Assembly: GCA_016234745.1 (NCBI GenBank)
Contig: JACRAR010000051.1
Location: 1 to 46,082, forward strand
DNA: 46,082 nt
Reading direction: 5' to 3'
DNA from: Betaproteobacteria bacterium
Lineage (GTDB): Bacteria > Pseudomonadota > Gammaproteobacteria > Burkholderiales > Rhodocyclaceae
Under the pieces are notes generated by a model. It was not told where the DNA came from. It saw only the letters and a program-made list of their open reading frames with translations, and searched no databases. The position numbers and the translations under genes are program-made. Each line of letters starts with the position of its first letter. Positions within the stretch are counted from its first letter, which is position 1. Of this stretch, positions 1-8,231 are shown in pieces.

Positions 1-141
1 GAGATGGTGATGCCGGGTGACAACGTATCGATCACGGTGAAGCTGATTGCGCCGATTGCGATGGAGGAGGGCTTGCGCTTCGCGATACGCGAGGGCGGCC
101 GTACCGTCGGCGCCGGCGTCGTCGCTAAGGTGATCGAGTAA
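1..141 (+). CDS. tuf: Elongation factor Tu, C-terminal 46 residues (partial, 5' end outside window)
   Basis: Frame 1 is open from the first base to TAA at 139-141. It encodes the end of EF-Tu domain 3, including the highly conserved stretch [18 protein letters not shown] and the closing AKVIE. EF-Tu carries aminoacyl-tRNA to the ribosome. Only the tail is present, so start, promoter and upstream operon cannot be judged. The last 17 bases overlap the convergent acyltransferase gene. Because the next gene is convergent rather than rpsJ, this copy is not followed by the usual ribosomal protein genes, which would fit the second, isolated tuf copy common in proteobacteria (inference). Confidence 0.95.
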   Translation, partial: EMVMPGDNVSITVKLIAPIAMEEGLRFAIREGGRTVGAGVVAKVIE

Positions 142-1018
142 CCGTTTGTTGCCGGTAGGGACTCGGCTCGCCGGGCGGCCGGGTCTTGAAGCGTTTATGC
201 AGCCAGAGGTACTGCTCCGGCAGGCGTAGTACCTCAGTCTCAATATAGGCATTCATGCGTCGCGTGTCCTCCTCGATGCTTGCACCGGGGAAGTCCTGCC
301 AGGGCGCGCCGATATTGACGACATATCCCCGCCCCCCCGGCTCCATGCGTGTGACCACAGGCAGGACGATTGCGTCTGCGATGCGCGCCAGGCGCGACAG
401 ACCCGTGATTGTCGCTGTCGGTACCCCAAAAAACGGGATGAAGATGGTATCCCGCTGACCGTAATCCATGTCAGGCAGGTAATAGAAAGGTTTTCCCGCG
501 CGCATCATTCGGATTGCAGGGCGAGTGCCTTCCTGCCGCGACAGGAGGGTTGAAGAGCCAAAGCGCGTTCGTCCCTTGAGCAAAGCCGCGTTGAAGAGGA
601 GATTCTTCTGGTTGGCATAGATGCTTACCATGTCCAACTCCAGCGTCAACCGCGTCCAACCCATGTCTAGTCCGATGAAGTGGGGCACCAGAAGGATGAT
701 GGGCTTTCCGTCTTTGCGCTGAAGATGCTCAAGACCCTCGATCCTTACCAACTTGCGCAATCGTTGCGGCGCTGCCCACCAGAGTAGACCGCGCTCAAGA
801 AAACTGCGCCCAAAGGCAACAAAATGATTTCTAGCCAGACGCTCGCGATCTGTTTCGCCCAGTTCGGGGAAGCACATGCGCAGATTGGTCAAAGCCACGT
901 GCCGTCGTTCGTGACCGAAGTGATAGAGCAGAAGCCCAAAACTTCGCCCCACCTGAGCTTGCCAGCTCAGCGGAAGCCAGTGCAAGAGCCACATCAAGGA
1001 TAGGGCTAGGCGGGTCAT
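125..1018 (-). CDS. LpxL/HtrB-type lysophospholipid (lipid A) acyltransferase, downstream copy
   Basis: The 297-residue protein has the size of the LpxL/LpxM family, which moves acyl chains from acyl-ACP onto Kdo-lipid A at the inner membrane. An N-terminal hydrophobic segment (about residues 1-30, [16 protein letters not shown]) anchors it. The catalytic H-x4-D is visible as HFIGLD in [13 protein letters not shown] near residue 112, followed further on by a YYLPDMDYG block and a FFGVP motif typical of the family. Its ATG at 1016-1018 overlaps the TGA of the upstream paralogue (1015-1017), so the two are translationally coupled. It ends inside the 3' end of tuf. Which acyl chain or position it uses cannot be read from sequence. 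Confidence 0.9.
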   Translation of the reverse strand: MTRLALSLMWLLHWLPLSWQAQVGRSFGLLLYHFGHERRHVALTNLRMCFPELGETDRERLARNHFVAFGRSFLERGLLWWAAPQRLRKLVRIEGLEHLQRKDGKPIILLVPHFIGLDMGWTRLTLELDMVSIYANQKNLLFNAALLKGRTRFGSSTLLSRQEGTRPAIRMMRAGKPFYYLPDMDYGQRDTIFIPFFGVPTATITGLSRLARIADAIVLPVVTRMEPGGRGYVVNIGAPWQDFPGASIEEDTRRMNAYIETEVLRLPEQYLWLHKRFKTRPPGEPSPYRQQTVTRSP

Positions 1019-1863
1019 CCCTGGCTTTCAGGAATTGTTGTGCCGGTAGGGACTTTGTAGCGGTTGTATCCCCAAAGATATTGGCCGGGGCACTCCCGGA
1101 TCAAGCTTTCCAACTCGACGTTGAGCTGTGCCGCACGCTCCTCCAATGTTCCGGTCAAGGGTGTTGCAAGCTGGCGCAGTTTGAGGTGGTATCCGGCACC
1201 GTATAACAGGCGTTCGGCATAAGCCAGCAGAACGGTTGCGCCAGTTTCTGCAAGTCGTGCTGCCAAAGTCATGGTGTAAGCCGGCCGACCAAAAAAAGGT
1301 ACCCAGACCCCCTCTCCGTTGCCTGGGACTTGATCCGGCAACATGCCGATGGCCTCTCCCCTCTTCAGCGCCTTCATTAACGTACGCACTCCACTCAGGT
1401 CGGCAGCTGCCAGTCTTAGCTTGGCGCCACGTCCCCCTGCAATCAAGGGTTTCAGCCACTCCTGCCGGGGCGCACGGTAGAGCACGCTGATTGGGCGATG
1501 ATTAGCATAGTATTGAGCAGTAATTTCAAAACAGCCCAGATGCGGTGTCAGAAAGAGAATGGCGCTATTTTTTTCCTGCCAGGCGGCTTCAACCAGATCC
1601 CAGCCAGTGACGCGCACTACGCGCGCAACCACTTCGGCTTGCGGGCGAAGCCAGATTTTGGGTAACTCCAGGATGCTTTTGCCGGCTTCCGCTATCGCGG
1701 CTTGTCGCACCTGTCTTGCCAAAACGCCAGCAAAGGCAAGATTTTCCTGCATGTGGCGGCGATAGGTCGGGGAACAAAGATAAATGATCCAGCCAAGCAG
1801 GGCCCCCAGATTGTGCAGCAGATGCAGCGGTAGCAGAGATAAAATACGAACCAGGAAACTCAT
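1015..1863 (-). CDS. LpxL/HtrB-type lysophospholipid (lipid A) acyltransferase, upstream copy
   Basis: A second family member directly precedes the one above in the same direction. The frame is open up to 1965, but I choose the ATG at 1863 because the protein then begins MSFLVRILSLLPLHLLHNLG, the membrane anchor expected at the N-terminus. That gives 282 residues, normal for the family. The catalytic motif is H-x4-E (HLGCFE in LTPHLGCFEITAQ) instead of the H-x4-D of its neighbour; both forms occur in LpxL-type enzymes. LPDQVPG and FFGRPAYT blocks are also present. The pair probably adds the two secondary acyl chains of lipid A, one enzyme each (inference). The start is less certain than the function. 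Confidence 0.88.
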   Translation of the reverse strand: MSFLVRILSLLPLHLLHNLGALLGWIIYLCSPTYRRHMQENLAFAGVLARQVRQAAIAEAGKSILELPKIWLRPQAEVVARVVRVTGWDLVEAAWQEKNSAILFLTPHLGCFEITAQYYANHRPISVLYRAPRQEWLKPLIAGGRGAKLRLAAADLSGVRTLMKALKRGEAIGMLPDQVPGNGEGVWVPFFGRPAYTMTLAARLAETGATVLLAYAERLLYGAGYHLKLRQLATPLTGTLEERAAQLNVELESLIRECPGQYLWGYNRYKVPTGTTIPESQG

Positions 1864-2020
1864 GGGCAGGCAGGTTGTCTGCAAAAAAGAAGCATGGAAA
1901 TCGGCGGCAAACCGTTGGTTCAGGCGAAGTGCAAATATGATTTCATGCAGGTCAAATGTTATCATTGAAGCAACAAGAAATATGGCCTATCCGGAAGTTA
2001 AGTGCGATAGGTAAGACTAA

Positions 2021-4033
2021 ATGCCAGAGGAAACCCCCATAAGCCTGCCCCCCACATCGCCAACTGCGCCAGATACGCCTCCACCCGATCTGCTGGAAGG
2101 TGGGTTATTGCTGCCTGGATTTATCGCGCGGAGTGAAGACGGCTTGTACGTCGATATCTCTCTGCTGGAATCCATAGAAAATTTCCAGCATTTTGTTGAG
2201 CGCGTATTCACCTCCGGCGCTTACTTTACCGAACTCGACTATCCACTTTTTCTCAAGTTGCTTTACGAGCCTGACTCACTTGATTTGCCTACCCGGAAAA
2301 ATGCGGGCGGAGGCAGCCCGGTAGTGAAGCTTGCCAAGAACATCGCACCCTTCCTCTCGGAGCGTCGGAAAATCTATCGGGAAGCCAAAGTTGCAAAAGA
2401 CGGCAGCATGGCCGAGTATTTTTTCGAACCGGTGATGCTGGAACAGGACATCGAATTACCCGTATTCGGTCCTGCGCCGCGAGACCCAGCGGCTCCGCGC
2501 ACCATTCTCGGTTATGAGCGACGCAAGCAGCTCATGCGCGTCAAGCCGGATCCCGATGAATTCATCGCGGCAATGTGGCTGCAAAACATTCGCTACGGCC
2601 TCGATATGCGAACAATCCGGGCAATGATCAAGGATGACAGTTCAGGCCGTCTCGAAATCGCCCACATGCTTGAGTCGTTTCCTGGGCGGGATGCCAGCAT
2701 CGTCGAACAATCCGAGACCATGCATCGTGATGATGCGCCCAAGAGGCTTGCCGATGGCCGGGTTGACCTGAGCACCTACAGCAATCATTTTCCGCAAGTC
2801 GCTGCCGGCGATCGCTTGATGAAGAAGATTCCGCGCGCGATGGGGAAACCCGGCTGGAATGTTCATGGAACGATTTTTGAGCCTCCCATTCCCAAGGATA
2901 TAGACCTGGAAGCACTGGCTGGGCCAGGCGTCCGCATTGAAATTTCCCCGCAGGGAGAATTCCTTGTCGCTGCCACCGCCGGTTTTCTCTTTATCGACAA
3001 GCAGTCGAACCTGATTTCGGTGACCGAAAAAATGGTCAGCAAATCCGGGGTCAGCATGCAGACGACGGGGAATCTCCAACTGTCAGGCGCTGACTTCGAA
3101 GAACACGGAGAGGTGTTGGAGCAACGTCAGGTGAACGGCCACAATATGACGTTCTTCGACGACGTATTCGGCCAAGTGATTTCCGACGGCGGCAAAATTG
3201 ATTTGAAATCCAATCTGGCCGGCGGCGTGGCGAGAAGCCCGCAAGGTGTGATTGTCATCTCTGGTACCGCATCCAATGCGACAGTCGAGGCCAGGGGGGG
3301 AGAAGTCGAAATCGGTGTTGCCCATAATTCACTCATCATCGGCAAGAAAGTAAAAATTCAGCAAGCGGTGAATTGCGAGATCGTCGCCGAGGAAGTCGAC
3401 GTGGATGCATGCTCGGCCTGTGGAATCCTGGGCAAGACGGTTTCGCTCCAAACATCCTGCGACTGGAAGAGCACCGAAACACTGGTTACCGTGCAAATAC
3501 CGGACGGAACTGCCTGGGATCTGCGTGCCGAAGACCTGGACAAGCAACTTGCGGATATCCGGAAGAGTAAAGCCGAGAAAGAAGAAAGCGCCGCGAAGAT
3601 TTCCAGCCAGAGCGACGTCCAGAAATTTCTGGCTTTGCGCAAGAAGGTCGAGTCGGGCGAAATCAAGATTGCTCCCGCGCAAGAGGCCGGCTGGAAAACA
3701 ACGGTTGTTCGCTTTGCATCCGTAACGCGGCAGCTCGAGAAATTGATCGACGAGGTTCGCAAGCTCAAAATTGAGGAAGAATACCTGTCCAATCAGGTCG
3801 AAAAACTCCGTGTCGCCAGAACCAGTGCTGAGGAGGTGCTTTCCTGCACCATCCAGTCAGTCACTGGTGAAACCATAGTCCGAACGCGCGTAGGACCGGT
3901 AGAGGGTTTGCTGTTTGAATCCCTGACGCCAAAGGAACTGAAAATTCGCTTGCGCGAAGCGGGCGGAGCGGCGGAACGCCTCTTCTCCGGCGATAGCGGC
4001 GCTTACGAGTGGCGGCTTCACCCCAAAAGCTAA
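2021..4033 (+). CDS. FapA/DUF342 family protein
   Basis: A 670-residue cytoplasmic protein of the DUF342 (FapA) family. The central part (about residues 190-480) has the repetitive glycine-rich beta structure of the family, with blocks such as GKPGWNVHGTIF, GGVARSPQGVIVISGTASNATVEA and a CSACGILGKTV element. Residues about 505-620 are charged and heptad-like (KQLADIRKSKAEKEESAAK, LEKLIDEVRKLKIEEEYLSNQ) and predict a coiled coil. The N-terminal 30 residues are proline-rich. Family members are linked to polymer or flagellar functions, but the biochemical role is not settled, so I assign none. No signal peptide is seen. It is divergent from the acyltransferases and about 220 bp upstream of metK. 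Confidence 0.85.
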   Translation: MPEETPISLPPTSPTAPDTPPPDLLEGGLLLPGFIARSEDGLYVDISLLESIENFQHFVERVFTSGAYFTELDYPLFLKLLYEPDSLDLPTRKNAGGGSPVVKLAKNIAPFLSERRKIYREAKVAKDGSMAEYFFEPVMLEQDIELPVFGPAPRDPAAPRTILGYERRKQLMRVKPDPDEFIAAMWLQNIRYGLDMRTIRAMIKDDSSGRLEIAHMLESFPGRDASIVEQSETMHRDDAPKRLADGRVDLSTYSNHFPQVAAGDRLMKKIPRAMGKPGWNVHGTIFEPPIPKDIDLEALAGPGVRIEISPQGEFLVAATAGFLFIDKQSNLISVTEKMVSKSGVSMQTTGNLQLSGADFEEHGEVLEQRQVNGHNMTFFDDVFGQVISDGGKIDLKSNLAGGVARSPQGVIVISGTASNATVEARGGEVEIGVAHNSLIIGKKVKIQQAVNCEIVAEEVDVDACSACGILGKTVSLQTSCDWKSTETLVTVQIPDGTAWDLRAEDLDKQLADIRKSKAEKEESAAKISSQSDVQKFLALRKKVESGEIKIAPAQEAGWKTTVVRFASVTRQLEKLIDEVRKLKIEEEYLSNQVEKLRVARTSAEEVLSCTIQSVTGETIVRTRVGPVEGLLFESLTPKELKIRLREAGGAAERLFSGDSGAYEWRLHPKS

Positions 4034-4086
4034 GCAGCCTGCGCAGTTCAACTCTGATGTTTGGCGAATTGACGGAAAAAGTTTGT

Positions 4087-4115
4087 TTGACCCCGTCTTT
4101 CGCAGAAAGTAAAAT
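4087..4115 (+). promoter_or_regulatory. Sigma70 promoter of metK
   Basis: TTGACC at 4087-4092 and TAAAAT at 4110-4115 are separated by exactly 17 bp. Transcription would start near 4122 and give an mRNA leader of about 134 nt before the metK ATG. This is the best sigma70 match I found in the gap between the DUF342 gene and metK. Confidence 0.7.
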
Positions 4116-4120
4116 TCAGT

Positions 4121-4247
4121 CTCCGCCGAGTTAATCAGGACAACTTGCAGGGCGGGCTCCGTGGTTACGGGGAAATACTGCTAAAGCGTCACCTGCTCTC
4201 CTCCCCGGAGCCGGTAGCGCCGGCGAAATGGGGAGTTTGTTAAGGAG
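4121..4247 (+). promoter_or_regulatory. Structured metK leader, possible cis-regulatory RNA
   Basis: The stretch between the predicted start site and the Shine-Dalgarno can fold. GGCTCCG at 4155-4161 pairs perfectly with CGGAGCC at 4206-4212. Outside it, CTCC and GCCG (4121-4128) can pair with CGGC (4221-4224) and GGAG (4232-4235). Alternatively GGGGAG at 4230-4235 could pair with CTCCCC at 4201-4206, which would break the first helix, so two mutually exclusive folds are possible. The ribosome binding site AAGGAG is at 4242-4247. It does not match the SAH or SAM riboswitch consensus that I can recall. Confidence 0.4.
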
Positions 4248-4255
4248 CAGTCAGC

Positions 4256-5422
4256 ATGTCCAATGATTTTCTGTTTTCTTCCGAATCCGTTTCCGAAGGT
4301 CATCCCGACAAAGTCGCCGACCAGATATCCGACGGGGTTCTGGATGCGATATTGGCGCAGGACAAAAAAGGCCGAGTGGCCTGCGAGACCCTGGTGTCGA
4401 CGGGACTCGTGGTGATCTCGGGTGAGATCACCACGACGGCTCACATCAACTACATGGAAATAGCCCGTGAAGTGGTTCGGCGTATTGGCTATGATCATCC
4501 GGATATCGGTTTTGACTACAAGTCCTGCGCGGTTCTGACGGCGATAAACCGCCAGTCGCCCGATATTGCCCAAGGCGTGAATGAAGGCGAGGGGCTGGAC
4601 CTTGACCAAGGCGCTGGTGACCAAGGCTTGATGTTCGGCTATGCCTGCAACGAGACGCCGACCCTGATGCCGTTCCCGTTGTATTACGCGCATCGCATCA
4701 TGCAGCGCCAGGCCGAAGTACGCAGGGACGGACGTCTTCCCTGGTTGCGTCCCGATGCCAAGAGCCAGCTCACAGTGCGCTATGTCAATGGCAAACCAGT
4801 GGAAATCGACACTGTGGTTGTTTCAACCCAACATGGCCCTGAGATCGGGCACGCCGAATTGTCGCAAGCCGTGATCGAAGAGATCATCAAGCCGGTATTG
4901 CCGAAGGAGATGCTGACAACCAAGACGCGTTATCTGGTGAACCCGACGGGACGCTTCGTCGTCGGTGGTCCGCACGGGGATTGCGGACTGACCGGACGCA
5001 AGATCATCGTCGATACCTATGGTGGTGCGGCGCGCCACGGCGGAGGTGCATTCTCCGGCAAGGATCCGTCCAAGGTCGATCGTTCTGCCGCTTACGCGGG
5101 CCGTTACGTCGCCAAGAACATCGTTGCCGCCGGGTTGGCGGAGCGCTGCGAAGTGCAGGTGGCTTATGCCATCGGCGTAGCCAGGCCGGTATCGTTGATG
5201 GTGAACACGTTTGACACCGGCAAGGTCAGTGACGAGAAGATTGTCGAACTGATCGGCCAGCATTTCGATCTGCGTCCCAAGGGGATCATCCAGTCGCTCG
5301 ACCTGCTCCGGCCGATTTACCTGAAGACCGCGTCCTATGGCCATTTCGGTCGCGACGAGCCGGAATTTACCTGGGAACATACGGACAAAGCAGCCAGTTT
5401 GAAGGCGGCTGCAGGCATCTGA
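4256..5422 (+). CDS. metK: S-adenosylmethionine synthase
   Basis: Makes S-adenosylmethionine from methionine and ATP in the cytoplasm. The 388-residue protein is full length for the bacterial enzyme. Seen motifs are [16 protein letters not shown] at the N-terminus (substrate and metal site), [12 protein letters not shown] near residue 120 (adenine/methionine loop), [13 protein letters not shown] near 240 and [19 protein letters not shown] near 262, the glycine-rich phosphate-binding loop. The ATG is 8 bp behind AAGGAG. The gene is monocistronic here: the next gene is convergent and a perfect hairpin separates them. In several betaproteobacteria ahcY follows metK; it does not here. Confidence 0.98.
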   Translation: MSNDFLFSSESVSEGHPDKVADQISDGVLDAILAQDKKGRVACETLVSTGLVVISGEITTTAHINYMEIAREVVRRIGYDHPDIGFDYKSCAVLTAINRQSPDIAQGVNEGEGLDLDQGAGDQGLMFGYACNETPTLMPFPLYYAHRIMQRQAEVRRDGRLPWLRPDAKSQLTVRYVNGKPVEIDTVVVSTQHGPEIGHAELSQAVIEEIIKPVLPKEMLTTKTRYLVNPTGRFVVGGPHGDCGLTGRKIIVDTYGGAARHGGGAFSGKDPSKVDRSAAYAGRYVAKNIVAAGLAERCEVQVAYAIGVARPVSLMVNTFDTGKVSDEKIVELIGQHFDLRPKGIIQSLDLLRPIYLKTASYGHFGRDEPEFTWEHTDKAASLKAAAGI

Positions 5423-5432
5423 TAATTCTCTT

Positions 5433-5464
5433 CTGAATAGGCGATCGCCGGGTCGCCTATTCAG
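5433..5464. terminator. Hairpin between convergent metK and glycosyltransferase genes
   Basis: A perfect 12-bp stem, CTGAATAGGCGA (5433-5444) with TCGCCTATTCAG (5453-5464) and an 8-nt loop, lies between the two convergent stop codons. There is no strong T tract on either side, so it may stop transcription weakly or act in both directions. Confidence 0.6.
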
Positions 5465-5467
5465 CCT

Positions 5468-6616
5468 TCATGGCGTGCTTGGAATCCCCAGGACTGCACG
5501 ATAAACCGCCAAGGTTCCTTCGGTCATCTGCTTCAGCGTGAATTCTTGAAGGACTCTGGCGTACGCCTCCTTGCCATATTCTGATCGTTTCTCTTCATTG
5601 GCCAGAAGCTCGTTGAGGGCTGCGGCAAGTGCTTCGCTGTTACGGGGCGGCACGACCAACCCTGTTTCGGTCGAACGGTTGAGATAAGTAACGCCGTTAT
5701 TCAGTTCGCAACAGACGATGGGTTTTCCGCACGCCATCGCTTCCATCTGCACCAGACCAAAGGCCTCGCTTGGCTCGACCGACGGCATGCAGAATATTTC
5801 GCAGCCATGGTAGTAGTGAGGCAGTTCTTCATCAGGAATTCTTCCGAGGAAGATCACTTGATCCGACAGGCCAAGTTTTGCGGAGAGTTGCTGCAATTCG
5901 AGGGTTTTTGGCCCACACCCGCCGAGCAGCAGGAGAGTGTCTGAAGGCAGGAGGCGCATGGCCTGAATCAAATAATCGAAGCCTTTGTAATAAACATGCC
6001 GGCCAAGCGCAAAAATGATTCTCCTGTTCGGGTATTTGCCCGCTAAGCGTGCCACTCCGAGTTTGGTTTGCTCGTTCTTCTCAAAGCGACCGAGATCGAC
6101 ACCGTAATGAACGACATGCTTGCGCTTTGGATCCTGGCAAGCATTCATCTGCTTCGAAGATGTGAAATGCTTCGGAGTTGCCGCGATGATCGCATCAGCT
6201 CTGGCAACGATATGATTCAGGAATGGCTGGTAAAGCGTCAGCAGTTTTTTCTGTCGGACGATGTCGCTATGCCAGGAAATGACGAGCTTGGGTCCTTTAG
6301 GCAAGAACGAATAAGCCAGATGCGACATGGGGTCTGGAAAGTGCAGATGGATGATGTCGAAACGCTCTCGTGCATTCAATCTCCTCACATAGGAGGGCAT
6401 GGTCGGACAGAAAGTTGTGCCGGCCAAAGTGCCGATCGACGCAAGCTTATGAATATCGTAACCGCCTCTGCGAACCACTTCATTTCTGCAGACTTCACTG
6501 GCGACTACATTGGCAACTTGGATGTGATGCTGCAAACAATCGAGCAGAGATCCGACATGACGCTCGGTTCCACCAAAATACTGGGAATAGTATCTGCCAA
6601 AATGCAGTACTTTCAA
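5468..6616 (-). CDS. Family 4 glycosyltransferase
   Basis: A 382-residue GT-B enzyme. The N-terminal domain opens with KVLHFGRYYSQYFGGTERH (acceptor side, glycine loop GGTERH). The C-terminal domain shows the nucleotide-sugar-binding pattern FALGRHVYYKGFDYLIQA and the E-x7-E element EAFGLVQMEAMACGKPIV near residue 285. No signal peptide, so it works at the cytoplasmic face of the inner membrane. The start codon is TTG at 6614-6616, supported by GAGGA about 8 bases upstream; no ATG is nearby. It is likely a retaining transferase for surface polysaccharide. Donor and acceptor sugars cannot be told from sequence. Confidence 0.88.
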   Translation of the reverse strand: MKVLHFGRYYSQYFGGTERHVGSLLDCLQHHIQVANVVASEVCRNEVVRRGGYDIHKLASIGTLAGTTFCPTMPSYVRRLNARERFDIIHLHFPDPMSHLAYSFLPKGPKLVISWHSDIVRQKKLLTLYQPFLNHIVARADAIIAATPKHFTSSKQMNACQDPKRKHVVHYGVDLGRFEKNEQTKLGVARLAGKYPNRRIIFALGRHVYYKGFDYLIQAMRLLPSDTLLLLGGCGPKTLELQQLSAKLGLSDQVIFLGRIPDEELPHYYHGCEIFCMPSVEPSEAFGLVQMEAMACGKPIVCCELNNGVTYLNRSTETGLVVPPRNSEALAAALNELLANEEKRSEYGKEAYARVLQEFTLKQMTEGTLAVYRAVLGIPSTP

Positions 6617-6840
6617 AAGACAGTCCTCGCAACCTGATGGACCGGGAAGTCCTTCGTCAATGATTTGGCATGGATTTGCATGGGGGAGGGCTGGATTTCA
6701 CATTGAAGCAGGCTGAGCGGTGCCGATGAAATATGGAATTCCCTGAAATGGCCTGCGGGTCCGAACTGACCAAGTCGCCATGATAAATCAAATGGATTCG
6801 ACATGCTTTGCAAATAACGCCGGCGCCTCCCAATAACCGC
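6617..6840. other. Intergenic gap of 224 bp without a recognisable gene
   Basis: Lies between two glycosyltransferase genes on the minus strand. The short open frames crossing it are not recognisable and run into the genes on both sides. I see no strong promoter or terminator. It is longer than the gaps in the later operon, so the downstream gene may have its own start site. Confidence 0.4.
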
Positions 6841-8016
6841 TCACAGGGCGAGAGCTTCATTGTAGACATCGAGTGTTTCCTGTGCGCAACGAGACCAGGT
6901 GAATTGGCTGGCACGTTTCAGACCACAGCCGGCCATGCTTTGCTGGCGTTGCGGATCTTCCAATACACTGCGCATGGCCTCTGACATGGCATCGATATCG
7001 TAAGGATCGATAAGCATGCCGGCCGGTCCGACCACTTCCGGCAACGATGTGCGATCAGAAACTATCACGGGGATTCCCGACGCCATGGCTTCCAGCGGCG
7101 GCAGACCGAAGCCTTCGTAGATCGAGGGATAAACGAAGAGCTTGGCAGCAGCGTAGAGCGATGGAAGAGCATCCTCATCAATCTGTCCCAGGACGCGCAG
7201 CACGCCCTGGCGCTCGAGCCGGGCCATTTCCAGGTCGGTTTGATCATGCTGCCAACCGCCCATGCCGGCGATCACCAGCGGATATTGTCTGGATAGCTCA
7301 GTTGGCAGCAGACGATAGGCGCGGATCAGGCTGATCAGATTCTTGCGCGGTTCAAGCGTGCCCACAGCCAGAACATATCCTCCGTGATCCAGTTTGAAAT
7401 GCTTGCAGACTGGGGCAGTCTCGGCCGCGGACATCGGCTGAAAGTCGCCGGCAACTCCGTGAGATATAGTGCGGATGCGCTCAAATGGTGTGCCAAACAA
7501 GGTGTTCATTTCGCGCGCAACGAAATCCGAAACCACGATGATGCGGTCGGCACGTTCCAGCGATTCCGGAAAATGGCGGTTCATGATGCGAACTCGCTGG
7601 ATGGGGTGGGTTTCAGGGTAGCGCACCCAGGAAGCATCATGAGCAGTGACCACGGTGGGTCCGTTGAAGCGGAAGGCTAGATAGTTCGGTTCGTGGTACA
7701 ACCGGCTATGATTGGAAGAGATTCCTTTCGAGAAACGCAATTGTTGCAGTTGCCGCCAGAGCGGCCTGATCTTCGGCAGATTATGAAGAAAGCTCAACCT
7801 GCCAGTAGTCGGTGCGGCTAACGTCTCCGGCGGCCGATGACGCCAACCGTGGGCGACATCGAAATAGTCGATGACCACGCCCAATCTCGTCAGTGCCAAG
7901 GCCAATTCCTTGACATAGCGTCCGATACCCGTCAATGGCGTGAGCATTGCAGTTGCGTTGAGCGCGATATGCAAGGGTTGATCGGTCACGTGCTTGCCAG
8001 CCCTTAAGTTAGACAT
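6841..8016 (-). CDS. Family 4 glycosyltransferase (mannosyltransferase-like)
   Basis: A 391-residue GT-B enzyme similar in layout to bacterial mannosyl/rhamnosyl transferases of O-antigen clusters. The N-terminal motif [25 protein letters not shown] carries the GIGRY loop. The C-terminal half shows [20 protein letters not shown] and the E-x7-E site [22 protein letters not shown] near residue 305. [20 protein letters not shown] follows, typical of GT4 members that finish on a conserved aspartate. No signal peptide or membrane helix. It shares its direction with the glycosyltransferase downstream and is divergent from the 960-residue enzyme. The substrate is unknown. Confidence 0.9.
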   Translation of the reverse strand: MSNLRAGKHVTDQPLHIALNATAMLTPLTGIGRYVKELALALTRLGVVIDYFDVAHGWRHRPPETLAAPTTGRLSFLHNLPKIRPLWRQLQQLRFSKGISSNHSRLYHEPNYLAFRFNGPTVVTAHDASWVRYPETHPIQRVRIMNRHFPESLERADRIIVVSDFVAREMNTLFGTPFERIRTISHGVAGDFQPMSAAETAPVCKHFKLDHGGYVLAVGTLEPRKNLISLIRAYRLLPTELSRQYPLVIAGMGGWQHDQTDLEMARLERQGVLRVLGQIDEDALPSLYAAAKLFVYPSIYEGFGLPPLEAMASGIPVIVSDRTSLPEVVGPAGMLIDPYDIDAMSEAMRSVLEDPQRQQSMAGCGLKRASQFTWSRCAQETLDVYNEALAL

Positions 8017-8117
8017 GCATATCCATTGCAGGCAGGCAATATAATGCGCGACTCAACACGAAAACATCGCGTTGCCGGGAATCAACTGCTTGTTGAGTGT
8101 AGCCCTGTATCATGATC

Positions 8118-8150
8118 GAACTGTACCGAATTGTAGAATTGTACCGGTTC
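8118..8150. promoter_or_regulatory. Operator-like repeats in the divergent glycosyltransferase promoter region
   Basis: The 215-bp divergent gap holds three related short repeats: AACTGTACCG (8119-8128), AATTGTAG (8129-8136) and AATTGTACCG (8137-8146). The outer parts are also partly inverted (GAAC, TGTAC and GTAC, GGTTC). A perfect -35 TTGACA lies just downstream at 8166-8171 on the plus strand, but no good -10 follows at 16-18 bp. A regulator site is plausible, not shown. Confidence 0.3.
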
Positions 8151-8231
8151 CTGTGAGACATGCTTTTGACATAGGGAAAGTCAACAATCTGCAAACCTGT
8201 TCCATTTAACTCGACTGAAACAAGCCATTCC

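Noticed and set aside
4033-4255. SAH or SAM riboswitch in front of metK
   Set aside because: The leader is structured but lacks the conserved sequence blocks of the classes I know. Reported only as an unclassified leader.
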